DNA of 64,000 nt from an uncultured Pirellulaceae bacterium (lineage in GTDB: Bacteria > Planctomycetota > Planctomycetia > Pirellulales > Pirellulaceae), in NCBI GenBank assembly GCA_938036435.1, contig CALHPU010000118.1:1-64000 (forward strand), given 5' to 3'. Within the stretch, counting starts at the first letter, position 1. Each line of letters opens with the position of its first letter. The translations under genes and the position numbers were made by a program. Under the pieces are notes generated by a model. The model searched no databases. It was not told where the DNA came from and worked only from the letters and a program-made list of their open reading frames with translations. Below, in pieces: positions 9,250-17,839 of the stretch.

Positions 9250-9912
9250 CTAGTGCTCTGTTACAAGGATCACCCTACAGTTCGGCAGCGCGGCACGCAG
9301 TGCTGCAATATCGCTTTCGGTTCCCCATTCGATCTTCAATTTCCGCAGCGACTGCAGTTGGGGAAAACATTCGCACGCCGGAGCCGTAAAACGATCGTCC
9401 CACGCGCAAATGAAGAGTTCCTCTAACGATTCTAAATCAGCAATCAACTGCATCCGAGAGCGAATTCGAGCGCTATGATCTTTACTCCGAGACAGCCCCT
9501 CGTTTTTAGTTTGGAACAAATCAGTTCCGTCCAAAACAAGAGAAGTCAATCCGGAAGGCAGCGACTTTAAAAATTCGGCAGTGTTCTGTGTGTGCCCCAA
9601 GACTACTTTTTTTAGATTAACAAGTTTTTGAACTGGTTTCGAATACTCTGAAAGATCGTGAAACAAAGTTAATTCACGAAGGTATCTAACGAACTTTTCA
9701 TCGTCCACCGCGGAAGCAAAAATGGACGGATGCGGGCTCGACCACAACCTACGAGTGCCACCTCGCACTTCTTCAACATCACTAACAGTGCGTTGCTCCC
9801 ATGAGGGCTGGGGATAAAACACGCTGTCGTATCCAAACAGACCGTCATACAACCAGTTGATTGCAAACAAGCCAGCCATAGCAATCAGAAATCGCGCTGC
9901 GTTTGGTGACAT
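9250..9912 (-). CDS. Membrane-anchored protein of unknown function, weak leucine-rich-repeat character
   Basis: 220 residues from the ATG at 9912, chosen because AAGGAG lies 7 nt upstream; the longer frame to 9963 lacks this. One N-terminal hydrophobic segment (FLIAMAGLFAINWLYDGL) probably anchors or exports it. The rest has short leucine-spaced units (LTLFHDLSEYSKPVQKLVNL, LKSLPSGLTSLVLDGTDL, LESLEELFI, LQSLRKLKIEW) at about 20-25 residue intervals, the pattern of loose leucine-rich repeats. I do not recognise the family. It converges on the B3/B4 gene with 38 bp between stops. Confidence 0.6.
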   Translation of the reverse strand: MSPNAARFLIAMAGLFAINWLYDGLFGYDSVFYPQPSWEQRTVSDVEEVRGGTRRLWSSPHPSIFASAVDDEKFVRYLRELTLFHDLSEYSKPVQKLVNLKKVVLGHTQNTAEFLKSLPSGLTSLVLDGTDLFQTKNEGLSRSKDHSARIRSRMQLIADLESLEELFICAWDDRFTAPACECFPQLQSLRKLKIEWGTESDIAALRAALPNCRVILVTEH

Positions 9913-10134
9913 AGCAGGGCTCCTTCTTAATAGGAGGGGAATAATGAGTTTCTCGACGTACAAAACCCGGCAGAGAAACCCTAGGTCGAAAAGACTTCAT
10001 CGATCTGCCTTTTTTCTGCCAAGCTCCCCCAGCATCTAGATAGATGGCGGATTACAACAATGATGCGGCCTCAGCGCGCACATTTCACGGCCCAAGCAAC
10101 GCGATTGTTGACGCGGCCGCCGAGGGGGCCAACC

Positions 10135-11388
10135 CTACGAGACAAACAGCGGCTTGAGATGGCGCTCGTAGAGGTTGTCAGTTACGTTGCGACTGATCGA
10201 CTCTTCGCATTGGACTAGCATATCAAGATATCGGTCGCCCATTTTAGCGGCGATCTTATAACCGACGTGCAATAGTTGGCGAACGGACGGATTGAACTCC
10301 GGATGGTCTGGCTCGTGACGCAACGCGTTTACGTATTGGCTGGCCGTCCAGCCTTGCACTTCTTCGGGCGAGGGGAGTTTAGCGTAATCAATGTCGATCA
10401 CTGACGCGTAAGGCTCGCACAAAGCATCTTTGTGCTCGAACGCCTGAGCATAAACGTCTTTGGCTAATGCTAATCCGTCACCATCGGCTTCGGCCAATCC
10501 GATTAACTCTTCCAGCCAAGTCGTGCCAGCTGTCTTGATGTGTAGTCCAGCGCCAGTTTTCTCCAAACAGCGTCGAATGGGTCCGTAGATCGAAAACTTA
10601 TCGCTACCGGAGTGAACGCTTAATTTTAAGTTCGCCGGCAGGCCGTATTTTTTCACCGCGAAGGCAATCACAGCCAGATCGTCGGAGAATTCTTTTTCGA
10701 ATTGGTCTGCGTCGCCGACATAGTCAACGCCCTTGTTGAACCGACCGGTAAACTTGGGGGCGATGGTCTGGACTGGAACATTTTCTTGCGCCAAGGCTGC
10801 CAAAATGATCAGCAATTCGGGCGGCGTCTGAGGGCTGTCTGTTTCGTCCATCGAAACTTCAGTGATGAAATTCCCTTCGCCCTTTTTGTCAGCGATATAG
10901 CGATAGATCTCGCCGGCAGACTGAACGGCTTTGAGGAACTTGTTCGCTGTATCTGTAATCAGTTGTTCGGAGATGTTCAGCTCTTCTTCGATGCCGTCAA
11001 TCTTCAATGATCCGATCAAGTCTTTAACGCTATCGACGAAAGCAGCAACGTCCTCAGAAGACGCCGCCGATCCGATCGCGTCGGCCACATCGAGCGTGAA
11101 GAAGTCGCTATTGGGAAGGAAACCATCGACCAAGTCCAAATTAATGTGGTCAGCATCGACGTAGTGAGATTTCTCCCAGCCCATCTCTTTGCAAGCCGCG
11201 TCGGCAGCATCGCGAGTCGATTGCGGGACCGAGCCAATCGTCGTGTGTTCGCGATTGGATTTGTTCCAGACAGGGACGATCTCCACGCCTTGTTCGGCGG
11301 CCTTCATCACAGCAGCCAATTGTGCTTTGGCTTGGTGCGCAAAACGATCACCAACGCCGAACGAAAATTTCTCAATAGTTAACGACAT
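10135..11388 (-). CDS. Tagaturonate epimerase family protein (UxaE-like)
   Basis: 417 residues from the ATG at 11388 (MSLTIEKFSFGVGDRFAHQA); a codon four triplets upstream is also in frame. The sequence matches UxaE-type proteins, which interconvert D-tagaturonate and D-fructuronate in uronate catabolism. Visible motifs are HYVDADHINLDLVDGFL, SDFFTLDVADAIG, VSMDETDSPQTPPELL, FTGRFNKGVDYVGD and KLSVHSGSDKFSIY, with His/Asp/Glu residues suited to a metal-dependent TIM-barrel enzyme. It is divergent from a zinc dehydrogenase and an amidohydrolase starting at 11600, forming a plausible sugar-acid module. Substrate is inferred from family only. Confidence 0.8.
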   Translation of the reverse strand: MSLTIEKFSFGVGDRFAHQAKAQLAAVMKAAEQGVEIVPVWNKSNREHTTIGSVPQSTRDAADAACKEMGWEKSHYVDADHINLDLVDGFLPNSDFFTLDVADAIGSAASSEDVAAFVDSVKDLIGSLKIDGIEEELNISEQLITDTANKFLKAVQSAGEIYRYIADKKGEGNFITEVSMDETDSPQTPPELLIILAALAQENVPVQTIAPKFTGRFNKGVDYVGDADQFEKEFSDDLAVIAFAVKKYGLPANLKLSVHSGSDKFSIYGPIRRCLEKTGAGLHIKTAGTTWLEELIGLAEADGDGLALAKDVYAQAFEHKDALCEPYASVIDIDYAKLPSPEEVQGWTASQYVNALRHEPDHPEFNPSVRQLLHVGYKIAAKMGDRYLDMLVQCEESISRNVTDNLYERHLKPLFVS

Positions 11389-11599
11389 CAACAGTTCCAT
11401 TTCTCAGGCTGAAGGTAATTTGACCTCAACCTTATAGCGGATCACTATCGACTTTGCGAGGCGTCAGCTAGCGCAGGAAGCGGAATACTGGGTTGCCAAA
11501 TATCGGCCATGATTGAGAATATCGCTCAGCCAAGGGTAAGCGAAGCTAACCCGCGTCTCATTTTCACTAACAAATCCGCAAGACATCTATAGGCCCGCC

Positions 11600-12628
11600 G
11601 TGAAAGCTATTTCGTTCGACGCAAAAGAATCTATTTCTGTTATCGATGTCGATGCACCGGGAGCACCGGGGCCCGGCGAAGCAAGAGTCGCCGTGCATCG
11701 CGTCGGAATTTGTGGAACCGATACATCGGCGTATCTTGGCAAATTCCCTTTCTTTCAATTCCCTCGGACACCAGGACACGAACTTGGCGTCGAGGTACTG
11801 GCCGTTGGCGACGGTGTAACCAATGTCAAACCGGGCGACGCATGTTCGGTCGAACCCTACATGAACGATCCGGAAAGCTACTCCAGCAAACGAGGCAGGC
11901 CCAATTGCTGTGACAACCTCCAGGTCATCGGCGTTCACTGTCACGGTGGAATGTGCGAAGAGTTTATTATCCCTGCTCATAAACTGCACGTGGGCAATGG
12001 ACTCAAGTACGACCAACTGGCATTGGTGGAAACGCTTGCGATCGGTTGCCACGCCGTCAACCGCGCGGACCCGGCGAAAGGAGAAAACGTCTTAGTCATC
12101 GGATGCGGTCCCATCGGCTTAACCGTCGTCGAATTTCTCAAGATCCGTGGTTGCCGCACGATCATGATGGACATGAATCAAGATCGACTCGACTTCGCAA
12201 AGAACGAAATGGGAGTGGACGCCACGATTCAGGTTCAAAAAGATGGATCGGAATTGGAGCAACTATCGTCATTAACCGACGGGAACCTCTGCGAGGCGGT
12301 CATCGATGCTACCGGAAACAAATTCAGCATGTCGCGCGCCCTAGAATTTGTAGCGTTCGCTGGAAAATTAGTTTATGTTGGCGTAACGGGCGAGGAAGTC
12401 TCATTCCCGCATCCGCTTATGCATCGCCGTGAAATGACGATCATGGGCAGCCGAAATGCGCTCGCGGAAGACTTCACTCAGATTATTGAATTGATGAAGC
12501 AGGGAAAAATCGACACTGATGCTTGGATCACTCATCGTACCGACATGGAGAAACTGGCCGATGATTTCCCGACGTATCTGGACCCTGCGTCAAAGGTGCT
12601 CAAGGCGATGATTCACATTAGTGAATAA
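11600..12628 (+). CDS. Zinc-type medium-chain alcohol dehydrogenase (sugar-acid dehydrogenase-like)
   Basis: 342 residues: GroES-like catalytic domain, then a Rossmann domain. Catalytic zinc residues are visible in GICGTDTSAYLG (Cys) and TPGHELGVEV (His-Glu); the cofactor loop is VLVIGCGPIGLTVVEF. The family resembles RspB/LgoD-type dehydrogenases acting on sugar acids such as L-galactonate; substrate is not proven. In the structural-zinc lobe the usual first cysteines appear replaced (EPYMNDPESYSSKRGRPNCC keeps only the last two), so that zinc site is probably lost. The amidohydrolase starts 52 bp downstream, suggesting one transcript, and the tagaturonate epimerase is divergent. Confidence 0.85.
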   Translation: MKAISFDAKESISVIDVDAPGAPGPGEARVAVHRVGICGTDTSAYLGKFPFFQFPRTPGHELGVEVLAVGDGVTNVKPGDACSVEPYMNDPESYSSKRGRPNCCDNLQVIGVHCHGGMCEEFIIPAHKLHVGNGLKYDQLALVETLAIGCHAVNRADPAKGENVLVIGCGPIGLTVVEFLKIRGCRTIMMDMNQDRLDFAKNEMGVDATIQVQKDGSELEQLSSLTDGNLCEAVIDATGNKFSMSRALEFVAFAGKLVYVGVTGEEVSFPHPLMHRREMTIMGSRNALAEDFTQIIELMKQGKIDTDAWITHRTDMEKLADDFPTYLDPASKVLKAMIHISE

Positions 12629-12680
12629 CGCTGCCGTCCAACCCACTCAATCACATACCGCTTTACCCTCGGAGATTCAC

Positions 12681-13529
12681 ATGCCACCAATCGTTGACGC
12701 TCACCACCATCTCTGGGATCGATCGATGACTCAATTTGATCATAAGTGGCATGAGGACAAAGGCCATGAAAAGATCTGCAAGAACTTTCTGCCGGCTGAC
12801 CTCGAACCTTTGATCAAAGCCAAAGGTGTTGAGAAAACCGTCTTCGTGCAGACCCAGCACGACACACGCGAGAACGATTGGGTGCTGGACCTTGCTGACC
12901 AATATGACTGGATGGTTGGCGTGGTCGGCTGGGTTGATCTGGCCAGCGACGATTGCGAGGCTCAGATCGAAAAGTACAAATCGAAATCAAAGTTTGTCGG
13001 TGTGCGACATATTGTGCAGGGCGAGAAAGACGACGATTTCATCTTGCGCAACGACATCAGCAAGGGACTGGGATTGCTGGAGAAACATGACCTCGCCTAC
13101 GACTTGCTGTTCTTCGTCAAACACCTAAAACACGCGAAAACGGTCGCTGCGAAATTTCCAAATTTACGATTGGTGATCGATCACTTGGCCAAACCTGTCA
13201 TCAAAAAACAAGACATGACGGGATGGAAAGAGGATTTCGTCGCTGCTGCCAAGCACGAGAACGTTTACTGCAAACTCTCCGGCATGGTCACCGAAGCAGA
13301 TTGGAAGAACTGGAAACCGGCTGACCTGAGGCCTTACGTCGAAACGGCACTGGAAGCGTTCGGAGCAGAACGATGTATGTTTGGCAGCGACTGGCCGGTG
13401 TGCGAACTAGCGGCCAGCTACGGTGAAACATTCGACGCATTGATGGACTGCATCGGCGGCGTTTCAGAGGCCGAACGAGGTCATATCTTAGGACAGAACG
13501 CAATCGATTTTTACCGGTTGAAGGTGTAG
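12681..13529 (+). CDS. Amidohydrolase-2 family protein (sugar lactonase-like)
   Basis: 282 residues from ATG 12681, preceded by GGAG at a 6-nt spacing; the frame could extend to 12621 but would then overlap the dehydrogenase. It is a TIM-barrel amidohydrolase of the L-fuconolactonase type: N-terminal metal motif IVDAHHHLWD, central RLVIDHLAKP, and the C-terminal MFGSDWPVCELAASYGE carrying the catalytic Asp. Such enzymes open sugar-acid lactones or act on related esters. With the dehydrogenase upstream it would deliver an open-chain aldonate. Its TAG stop is formed by the GTAG head of the left RAYT repeat (13526-13529), so the repeat abuts the gene exactly. Confidence 0.85.
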   Translation: MPPIVDAHHHLWDRSMTQFDHKWHEDKGHEKICKNFLPADLEPLIKAKGVEKTVFVQTQHDTRENDWVLDLADQYDWMVGVVGWVDLASDDCEAQIEKYKSKSKFVGVRHIVQGEKDDDFILRNDISKGLGLLEKHDLAYDLLFFVKHLKHAKTVAAKFPNLRLVIDHLAKPVIKKQDMTGWKEDFVAAAKHENVYCKLSGMVTEADWKNWKPADLRPYVETALEAFGAERCMFGSDWPVCELAASYGETFDALMDCIGGVSEAERGHILGQNAIDFYRLKV

Positions 13530-13623
13530 ATTCGGTTTTCAACCGAATTCGAATTCCGATCGTAGCACCTGTCAGATAATTTTGTTCGGTTGGTAATTTT
13601 GTTCGGTTAGAAACCGAACCTAC
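13526..13623. repeat. Left GTAG palindromic repeat flanking the RAYT gene
   Basis: 98 bp. Begins GTAG + ATTCGGTT-TTC-AACCGAAT and ends, on the other strand, with GTAG + GTTCGGTT...AACCGAAC. Between them is a 17-bp tandem duplication (TAATTTTGTTCGGTTGG). It is near-identical (about 5 mismatches) to 14303-14400, in the same orientation. Its first TAG is the stop codon of the preceding amidohydrolase. Confidence 0.92.
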
Positions 13624-13637
13624 GTTGTGGGGGCAAT

Positions 13638-14306
13638 ATGGAATTCCAACCCTTCGACCAACAGAAGCCTGTTCAAATCTATTTCACGTCGATGCCTCAC
13701 TGGCGGCAGGAAGGATGCATCTACTTCGTCACTTATCGATTGGCGGACTCTATTCCTGAGAAAGTAATCGTGGAATGGGATTTCGAAAAACTAAAGTGGA
13801 TTCAGGCAAGAATTCAGTCGTCAAGAAACAGTGACCGATGGCATGATTTGTTTCCACTGCTGTCTGCGAAAGACAAATACGCCTTCTTGAAGTGCTTCAA
13901 TCGAAAATTGAATACTTATCTTGATGGTTGCCATGGAAAATGCCCTCTTCGCAATCCCGAGCGTGCGGCGGTCGTCCTACAGGGATGGGAGTACTTCAAT
14001 AGCCAGCGCTATGAACTTGGTGATCTGGTCGTGATGCCGAATCACGTACACGTTTTAGTAAAGCCCAAAACCGGATTCAAACTGGAAGATATCCTTCGCA
14101 GTCAAAAACGATACTCGGCTAGGGAATGCAACAGGCTCTCTCATACCTCCGGCGCCTTATGGCAAAAACATAGCTACGATCACATCGTGCGCGACTCAAA
14201 AGAACTACTCGCCTTCCAACAATACATCGCGAGCAACCCCTTAAAGGCCAATTTACGTGATGGAGAATTTTTACTTCGCAAGCACAACTGGAAGTTGCCT
14301 ACGTAG
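13638..14306 (+). CDS. REP-associated tyrosine transposase (RAYT, Y1/HUH family)
   Basis: 222 residues. The fold is that of IS200-like Y1 transposases and RAYTs: N-terminal HWRQEGCIYFVTYRLADSIP, the HUH-type pair in MPNHVHVLVKP, a region for target contact (DILRSQKRYSARECNRLS) and the candidate nucleophile Tyr in FQQYIASNPLKANL. RAYTs nick single-stranded DNA at REP sequences and are usually single-copy, domesticated genes rather than active insertion sequences. The gene sits between two 98-bp repeats; its stop TAG lies in the GTAG that opens the right repeat. No second transposase gene is in the window, though GTAG hairpins of other types are scattered through it. Confidence 0.93.
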   Translation: MEFQPFDQQKPVQIYFTSMPHWRQEGCIYFVTYRLADSIPEKVIVEWDFEKLKWIQARIQSSRNSDRWHDLFPLLSAKDKYAFLKCFNRKLNTYLDGCHGKCPLRNPERAAVVLQGWEYFNSQRYELGDLVVMPNHVHVLVKPKTGFKLEDILRSQKRYSARECNRLSHTSGALWQKHSYDHIVRDSKELLAFQQYIASNPLKANLRDGEFLLRKHNWKLPT

Positions 14307-14400
14307 ATTCGGTTTTCAACCGAATTCGAATTCCGATCGTAGCGCCTGTCAAGTAATTTTGTTCGGTTGGTAATTTTGTTCGGTTGAAAACCGAACCTAC
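14303..14400. repeat. Right GTAG palindromic repeat flanking the RAYT gene
   Basis: Same 98-bp element as 13526-13623. The opening GTAG (14303-14306) contains the RAYT stop codon. The closing CTAC (14397-14400) contains, on the minus strand, the TAG stop of thymidine kinase. Confidence 0.92.
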
Positions 14401-14978
14401 TTGACGGGCGAAACCTTATCCAACTCGAACTCTTTACGACTTAGCGCGACGTAGTTGTGTCCGATGGCGATTTGGTCGCCTTCGAAAACGCGATTACCAT
14501 TTTCGTCCATTCGCGCGTTCATAATGGCTTTCTTGCCGCTGGTGCAAATCGTTTTAATCTCGCCTAACTCGTCCGCCCAAGCCAGCAAATACTTGCTGCC
14601 TTCAAAAGGCTCGCCTTGAAAGTCTGTGCGCAGTCCATAGCACAGCACAGGTATTCCAACGCGATCGCAGACTAAGGTCAATTGCAGGACCTGTTTGGCC
14701 GTCAGGAACTGGCACTCGTCCACAAACACGCAACTGATTTTGGCCTCGTCATGCTGGCCCTGAATGTAGTCGAGCAGATCGAACTCTCGTTCAAACGCAT
14801 ACGCCTCGCGTTCTAGTCCGATGCGCGAGGAGATCTTGCCGACGCCTGCTCGATCATCGATTGTCGGCGTGAACAGCAATACCTTCATCCCCTGTTCTTC
14901 GTAGTTGTGCGCGGCTTGAAGTAGCGTTGTGCTCTTGCCCGCATTCATCGCCGAATAATAAAAGTACAGTTTGGCCAT
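14397..14978 (-). CDS. tdk: Thymidine kinase (type II)
   Basis: 193 residues, typical of bacterial Tdk. It phosphorylates thymidine in the salvage route to dTMP. Motifs: P-loop [14 protein letters not shown] near residue 10, the Mg/substrate segment VFVDECQFL, the lasso region [18 protein letters not shown] and the C-terminal [13 protein letters not shown]. The zinc ribbon of the family looks degenerate: after [20 protein letters not shown] only one Cys remains, and the late Cys of the usual YVSVCRKH-like segment is Ser. Its TAG stop is supplied by the right RAYT repeat, so the natural C-terminus may have been altered by that insertion. Confidence 0.93.
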   Translation of the reverse strand: MAKLYFYYSAMNAGKSTTLLQAAHNYEEQGMKVLLFTPTIDDRAGVGKISSRIGLEREAYAFEREFDLLDYIQGQHDEAKISCVFVDECQFLTAKQVLQLTLVCDRVGIPVLCYGLRTDFQGEPFEGSKYLLAWADELGEIKTICTSGKKAIMNARMDENGNRVFEGDQIAIGHNYVALSRKEFELDKVSPVK

Positions 14979-15096
14979 CGTGACTTCCGCTGGTGTGTTT
15001 CGATTTTTTTGAAACGCTGTTTATCCCACATTTTCCCCCGCGCGATAACGGGGCAAGCAAAAAAGATCCCGAAACTCGTCTTTGCAGTTCACGGCT

Positions 15097-16434
15097 CTAT
15101 TTTGTCTGCTCAAGCACCTTGCGAATAACGGCACCAGTCGAGGCGGCCATTGAGCCCGAGTTGCGATTCAAATGCACCGACTGTTGGCCGCGCTGCCCTA
15201 ACGCTCGACGGTGTTCGGGGCGTTTGATTAGATCTTCCATGGCGTCCGCCCACGATTGGGCCGAACCGGGCGCGACCAGCACACCGCCTCCAGTCGAGTC
15301 GATCATCTCGGGGAAAACTCCATGAGCGGGAAGCACGACAGGCGTTCCTGCTGCCATCGACTCAAGCGCATAAAGTCCTTTGGGCTCAAGAAATCCGGTC
15401 GGAACAGACAGAACATCAATATTCTGCAACAGCTCAATTTTCGCAGGTTGCTCCGGCGAGCCAAGATTTTGCCAATCGTCCTGAAGCCCAGCGCCGGCGA
15501 GCTTCTTCCACTGGGCCTCGGTGTAATCCTTCCATTGATCACTCTGCCAGCCCGCGATCAACAGTTTGGCATGTTGGCAACCGGGCCGCTGCTTCAGCAA
15601 GATGAATCCATCGACCAGATGATGCAGCCCCTTCTCAGGTGCCAGCCGAGCCAAATAACCAATGTTAAACGGCGCGTCGACCGGACGCGGCCCTGCATCG
15701 TTTTGAATTTCGTGGCTACTCCAAAACGGTCGCACGTCTAGTCCCAACGGCGTAATGTGAAACTTGCTGCGATCGATGCCAAAGTAATCAGAGATATAGT
15801 CTGCGTAGAAATTTGAATGAACGATGAAGCCATCAACGGAATCCGCAATGCTGCCAATCCAATCAATGCATTGCTGTTTAAACTTTGGCAACAGACTGTC
15901 CAGAAAAACATCATCGCCTTGCAGCGTCACCAAAACGGGAACGTTCAGTTCTTTTTTGATTTGTGGGATACAACCACCGACAAGAATATTTGAAAAAACC
16001 AGCACGTCAGGTTTGGCCAGTCCCAGCCATTTGATCATTCGAAGAACTTCTGTGCGTTGGTTGCCTTTGATCCCTTTTAGCATCGAAACTGCCAGAGGCC
16101 CTAGTGTTTTGGGATCCGCGCCTGCGGCATTGGACGTAAAGCGGCGGATGAGTTTGGGGCTGTCAAGGAACCGACTTACTATTGCGGGCAGATAGCGGAA
16201 CAAAGGTATCTTTTGTTGCAAGTAAACGTTCAGCCCACCGAAGAGAACTTGGTCGACACTGACGTCGACTTCGTCGGTACGGATTGGCGTGTAGGTTGAG
16301 ACCAATTGAACGTCCCAACCGGCTCCCTTGAGTCCTACCGTAAGCGCATTGTCATGCATGCAACTGCCGCAGAACATACCGCCCGCCCCAGAGGTCAGGT
16401 AGATAACTTTTGTCTGGGCGTTTGTTTTAGACAT
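15097..16434 (-). CDS. Glycosyltransferase family 4 protein
   Basis: 445 residues with two Rossmann-like lobes (GT-B). The N-terminus VIYLTSGAGGMFCGSCMHDN is the nucleotide-sugar enzyme type with a Gly-rich loop. The C-terminal lobe has FNIGYLARLAPEKGLHHLVD and the E-x7-E-type donor motif in PTGFLEPKGLYALESMAAGT, ending in PVVLPAHGVFPEMI. It is a retaining GT4 enzyme, probably for surface glycans or glycolipids; donor and acceptor are unknown. The start overlaps the glutamine synthetase stop by 8 bp, so it is translated from the glnA message, an unusual partner for nitrogen assimilation. Confidence 0.85.
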   Translation of the reverse strand: MSKTNAQTKVIYLTSGAGGMFCGSCMHDNALTVGLKGAGWDVQLVSTYTPIRTDEVDVSVDQVLFGGLNVYLQQKIPLFRYLPAIVSRFLDSPKLIRRFTSNAAGADPKTLGPLAVSMLKGIKGNQRTEVLRMIKWLGLAKPDVLVFSNILVGGCIPQIKKELNVPVLVTLQGDDVFLDSLLPKFKQQCIDWIGSIADSVDGFIVHSNFYADYISDYFGIDRSKFHITPLGLDVRPFWSSHEIQNDAGPRPVDAPFNIGYLARLAPEKGLHHLVDGFILLKQRPGCQHAKLLIAGWQSDQWKDYTEAQWKKLAGAGLQDDWQNLGSPEQPAKIELLQNIDVLSVPTGFLEPKGLYALESMAAGTPVVLPAHGVFPEMIDSTGGGVLVAPGSAQSWADAMEDLIKRPEHRRALGQRGQQSVHLNRNSGSMAASTGAVIRKVLEQTK

Positions 16435-17839
16435 CGTAGTACAAACAGAACTCGTAAGGATGCGGTCGGCGGCTGATTGCCTCGACCTCGCTGTCGCGTT
16501 TGAAAGCGATCCAGTGTTCTATGACGTCTTTGGTGAACACATCACCCCGCAGGAGAAATTCATGGTTGGCTTCCAACGCGTCAAGCGCTTGGGCAAGCGA
16601 CCCCGGCGTTTTCGCCACGTCACCTAGTTCTTCTGGTGGCAGGTCATAGATATCCTTATCCAGTGGATCGCCCGGGTCGATCTTATTTTCAATCCCATCC
16701 AGTGCCGCCATCAGTATGGCTGAAAATGCTAGATAGGGATTGCAGCTTGGGTCAGGACAGCGGAACTCAATTCTTTTGGACGCCGGAGCGTTACTGTAAA
16801 CCGGGATTCGGCAGGCGGCCGACCGATTCCGCTGTGAGTAAGCGAGATTGATCGGTGCCTCAAAGCCCGGCGTGAGCCGTTTGTAACTGTTGGTGGTCGG
16901 ATTGGTGATGGCCAGCAGGGCAGGGGCGTGTGTGAGAATTCCACCGATCGCATACATAGCCATCTGGCTTAAACCTGAATATCCGTCACCGGCAAACAGG
17001 GGCTGGTCGTCCTTCCACAAAGACAAATGCGTGTGCATTCCCGAACCGGCGTCCCCAAAAATTGGTTTGGGCATGAAGGTGACCGTTTTGCCATTCTGGT
17101 AGGCGACGTTTTTAACAATGTACTTATACATCATCATCTTGTCGGCCATCGAGACCAGTTGTTCGTATTTTAGATTCAGTTCCGATTGGCCTGCGGTGGC
17201 GACTTCGTGGTGTTGGCATTCCACATCCAGTCCACAGTCGATCATCGTTTGCATCATCGAGCTGCGAATGTCCATCATTTGATCGACCGGCGTACACGGC
17301 AGGTAGCCTTGCTGGTAGCGGATCTTGTTGCCAAGATTCGGCTGTTCTTGGCTGCCGCGATTCCACTGGCCCTCAACGGAATTGACATGATAAAACGCCG
17401 AGTGCTCGTTTTGATCAAAGCGCACATCGTCAAAAATAAAGAACTCGGCTTCCGAACCAAAATAGGCCGCGCCCGCCACACCGGTGCTGCTTAAATAATT
17501 GACGGCCTTTCGCGCGATGAATCTTGGATCGCGACTGTAATCCTCGTGGGTAATCGGATCGACAATGTTGCAGATCAAATTAAGCGTCGGAAGTTTCGTG
17601 AACGGATCAAGAAAGCAGTTCTCGGTTTGCGGGATCAGCAACATGTCGCTTTCGTCAACACGCTGCCAGCCACGCATGCTTGAACCATCAAAGCCAACGC
17701 CGTCAACGAACGTGGCTTCGGTTAGCTTACTGACGGGGACAGTGGTATGAGCCCACTGGCCAATAAAGTCCATAAAACGCAGATCAACGGCCTTCACATC
17801 GTTTTCACGACAAAACGCCAAAACTTCTTTCGGAGTCAA
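16427..17839 (-). CDS. glnA: Glutamine synthetase type I
   Basis: 470 residues, full length for GSI-beta. It forms glutamine from glutamate, ammonia and ATP. Motifs: VDLRFMDFIGQWAHTTVPVS, the latch/metal region GVGFDGSSMRGW, NGKTVTFMPKPIFGDAGSGMH for ATP and glutamate, and RIEFRCPDPSCNPYLAFSA. The adenylylation loop DKDIYDLPPEE keeps the Tyr that GlnE modifies in enteric bacteria, so covalent regulation is possible. The start is TTG at 17839, with AAGG 9 nt upstream. It is divergent from a type II synthetase at 18592, separated by 752 bp. Confidence 0.95.
   Translation of the reverse strand: MTPKEVLAFCRENDVKAVDLRFMDFIGQWAHTTVPVSKLTEATFVDGVGFDGSSMRGWQRVDESDMLLIPQTENCFLDPFTKLPTLNLICNIVDPITHEDYSRDPRFIARKAVNYLSSTGVAGAAYFGSEAEFFIFDDVRFDQNEHSAFYHVNSVEGQWNRGSQEQPNLGNKIRYQQGYLPCTPVDQMMDIRSSMMQTMIDCGLDVECQHHEVATAGQSELNLKYEQLVSMADKMMMYKYIVKNVAYQNGKTVTFMPKPIFGDAGSGMHTHLSLWKDDQPLFAGDGYSGLSQMAMYAIGGILTHAPALLAITNPTTNSYKRLTPGFEAPINLAYSQRNRSAACRIPVYSNAPASKRIEFRCPDPSCNPYLAFSAILMAALDGIENKIDPGDPLDKDIYDLPPEELGDVAKTPGSLAQALDALEANHEFLLRGDVFTKDVIEHWIAFKRDSEVEAISRRPHPYEFCLYYDV

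Larger units (their letters stand above)
13526..14400. mobile_element. RAYT element: transposase between paired REP-type repeats
   Basis: The unit is repeat (98 bp), transposase gene, repeat (98 bp). Both repeats are BIME-like, each with two inverted hairpins headed by GTAG. GTAG next to a hairpin is the recognition layout known for REP-associated tyrosine transposases in gammaproteobacteria. The unit ends exactly in the stop codons of its neighbours on both sides. Confidence 0.85.
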
